From assembly GCA_018241985.1 (NCBI GenBank), contig JAFECV010000162.1, positions 1 through 5,636 on the forward strand: a stretch of DNA of 5,636 nucleotides, in the 5' to 3' direction. The position numbers and the translations under genes were made by a program. This document shows positions 5,454 to 5,636 of the stretch, piece by piece. The notes under the pieces are model-generated. The model saw only the letters and a program-made list of their open reading frames with translations. It made no database searches and had not been told where the DNA came from. Source of the stretch: Pseudomonadota bacterium (GTDB taxonomy: Bacteria > Pseudomonadota > Gammaproteobacteria > Burkholderiales > Burkholderiaceae_C). Each line of letters starts with the position of its first letter. Within the stretch, counting starts at the first letter, position 1.

Positions 5454-5636
5454 CGGATCAACTCCAGGCCTTCCCGGTACGCGGTTACCCCGAACTCCGG
5501 GAACCGGCGCTTGAACTTCGTGGAGTCGAACAGGTTGTCGTGTTGGTAGCGGGGCAGCAGTTCCCTGATCTCGCGCGCCGGTTTGGAGAAGAGGCCGGCC
5601 GCGATCAAGGTCCATTTGCCGATGACGGCGTAGGCG
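5444..5636 (-). CDS. C-terminal fragment of an NAD-dependent epimerase/dehydratase-like protein, cut by the window edge
   Basis: The last 63 codons of a minus-strand gene whose start lies beyond the window. I translated it from the reverse complement. Visible features are GLFSKPAREIRELL (residues 14-27 of the fragment), then DNLFDSTKFKRRFPEF (33-48), then VTAYREGLELIRRE to the stop. The D-S-T/S-K-F...F pattern followed by T-x-x-x-E-G-L is typical of the C-terminal substrate domain of extended SDR proteins (NAD-dependent epimerase/dehydratase family), whose Rossmann domain would lie outside this window. Codon use is GC-biased and a stop near a hairpin supports a real gene. It converges with xerD with 8 bases between stop codons. 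The exact substrate cannot be stated, and family assignment from the tail alone is moderate. Confidence 0.6.
   Translation of the reverse strand, partial: AYAVIGKWTLIAAGLFSKPAREIRELLPRYQHDNLFDSTKFKRRFPEFGVTAYREGLELIRRE

Noticed and set aside
4920..5615. Minus-strand frame of 231 codons antisense to xerD.
   Set aside because: It is in a different frame from the true right-edge gene and opposes the intact catalytic half of XerD.

Overview
The window is GC-rich (roughly 70% by eye, with strongly GC-biased third codon positions) and carries almost entirely bacterial housekeeping genes. The gene content suggests a betaproteobacterium of the order Burkholderiales: tsaE-amiC diverging from queG, xerD beside it, and a LivF-type ABC protein. 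Two short AT-rich repeats resembling elements I recall from Comamonadaceae point towards that family. The family-level assignment is inference.

Left region (1-1462, + strand): the end of a LivF-type branched-chain amino-acid or amide ABC transporter ATPase, cut at its 5' end by the window edge. It overlaps by 11 bases a classical short-chain dehydrogenase (SDR) of unknown substrate. This looks like the tail of an uptake-plus-catabolism operon.

Centre (1472-3342, - strand): tsaE (tRNA t6A synthesis ATPase) overlaps amiC (Tat-exported septal murein amidase) by 4 bases, and amiC converges on the SDR gene. Each of the two genes contains an AT-rich copy of a related 17-base motif inside its coding sequence. 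The amiC copy lies in a linker with unusually AT-rich codons.

Right region (3361-5435, + strand): queG (epoxyqueuosine reductase) starts only 18 bases from the divergent tsaE start. xerD (chromosome dimer resolution recombinase) follows after 50 bases. Both have a -10-like hexamer exactly 6 bases before the start codon and no Shine-Dalgarno sequence, so leaderless transcripts are plausible.

Right edge (5444-5636, - strand): the last 63 residues of a gene convergent with xerD, probably an NAD-dependent epimerase/dehydratase-like protein. A 10-bp hairpin covers both stop codons.

The genes serve tRNA modification (tsaE, queG), septal wall splitting (amiC) and chromosome segregation (xerD), plus transport and redox metabolism at the left. 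I see no phage, CRISPR, toxin-antitoxin or RNA gene and no clear new system. The most unusual signals are the intragenic repeats and the leaderless-like starts.
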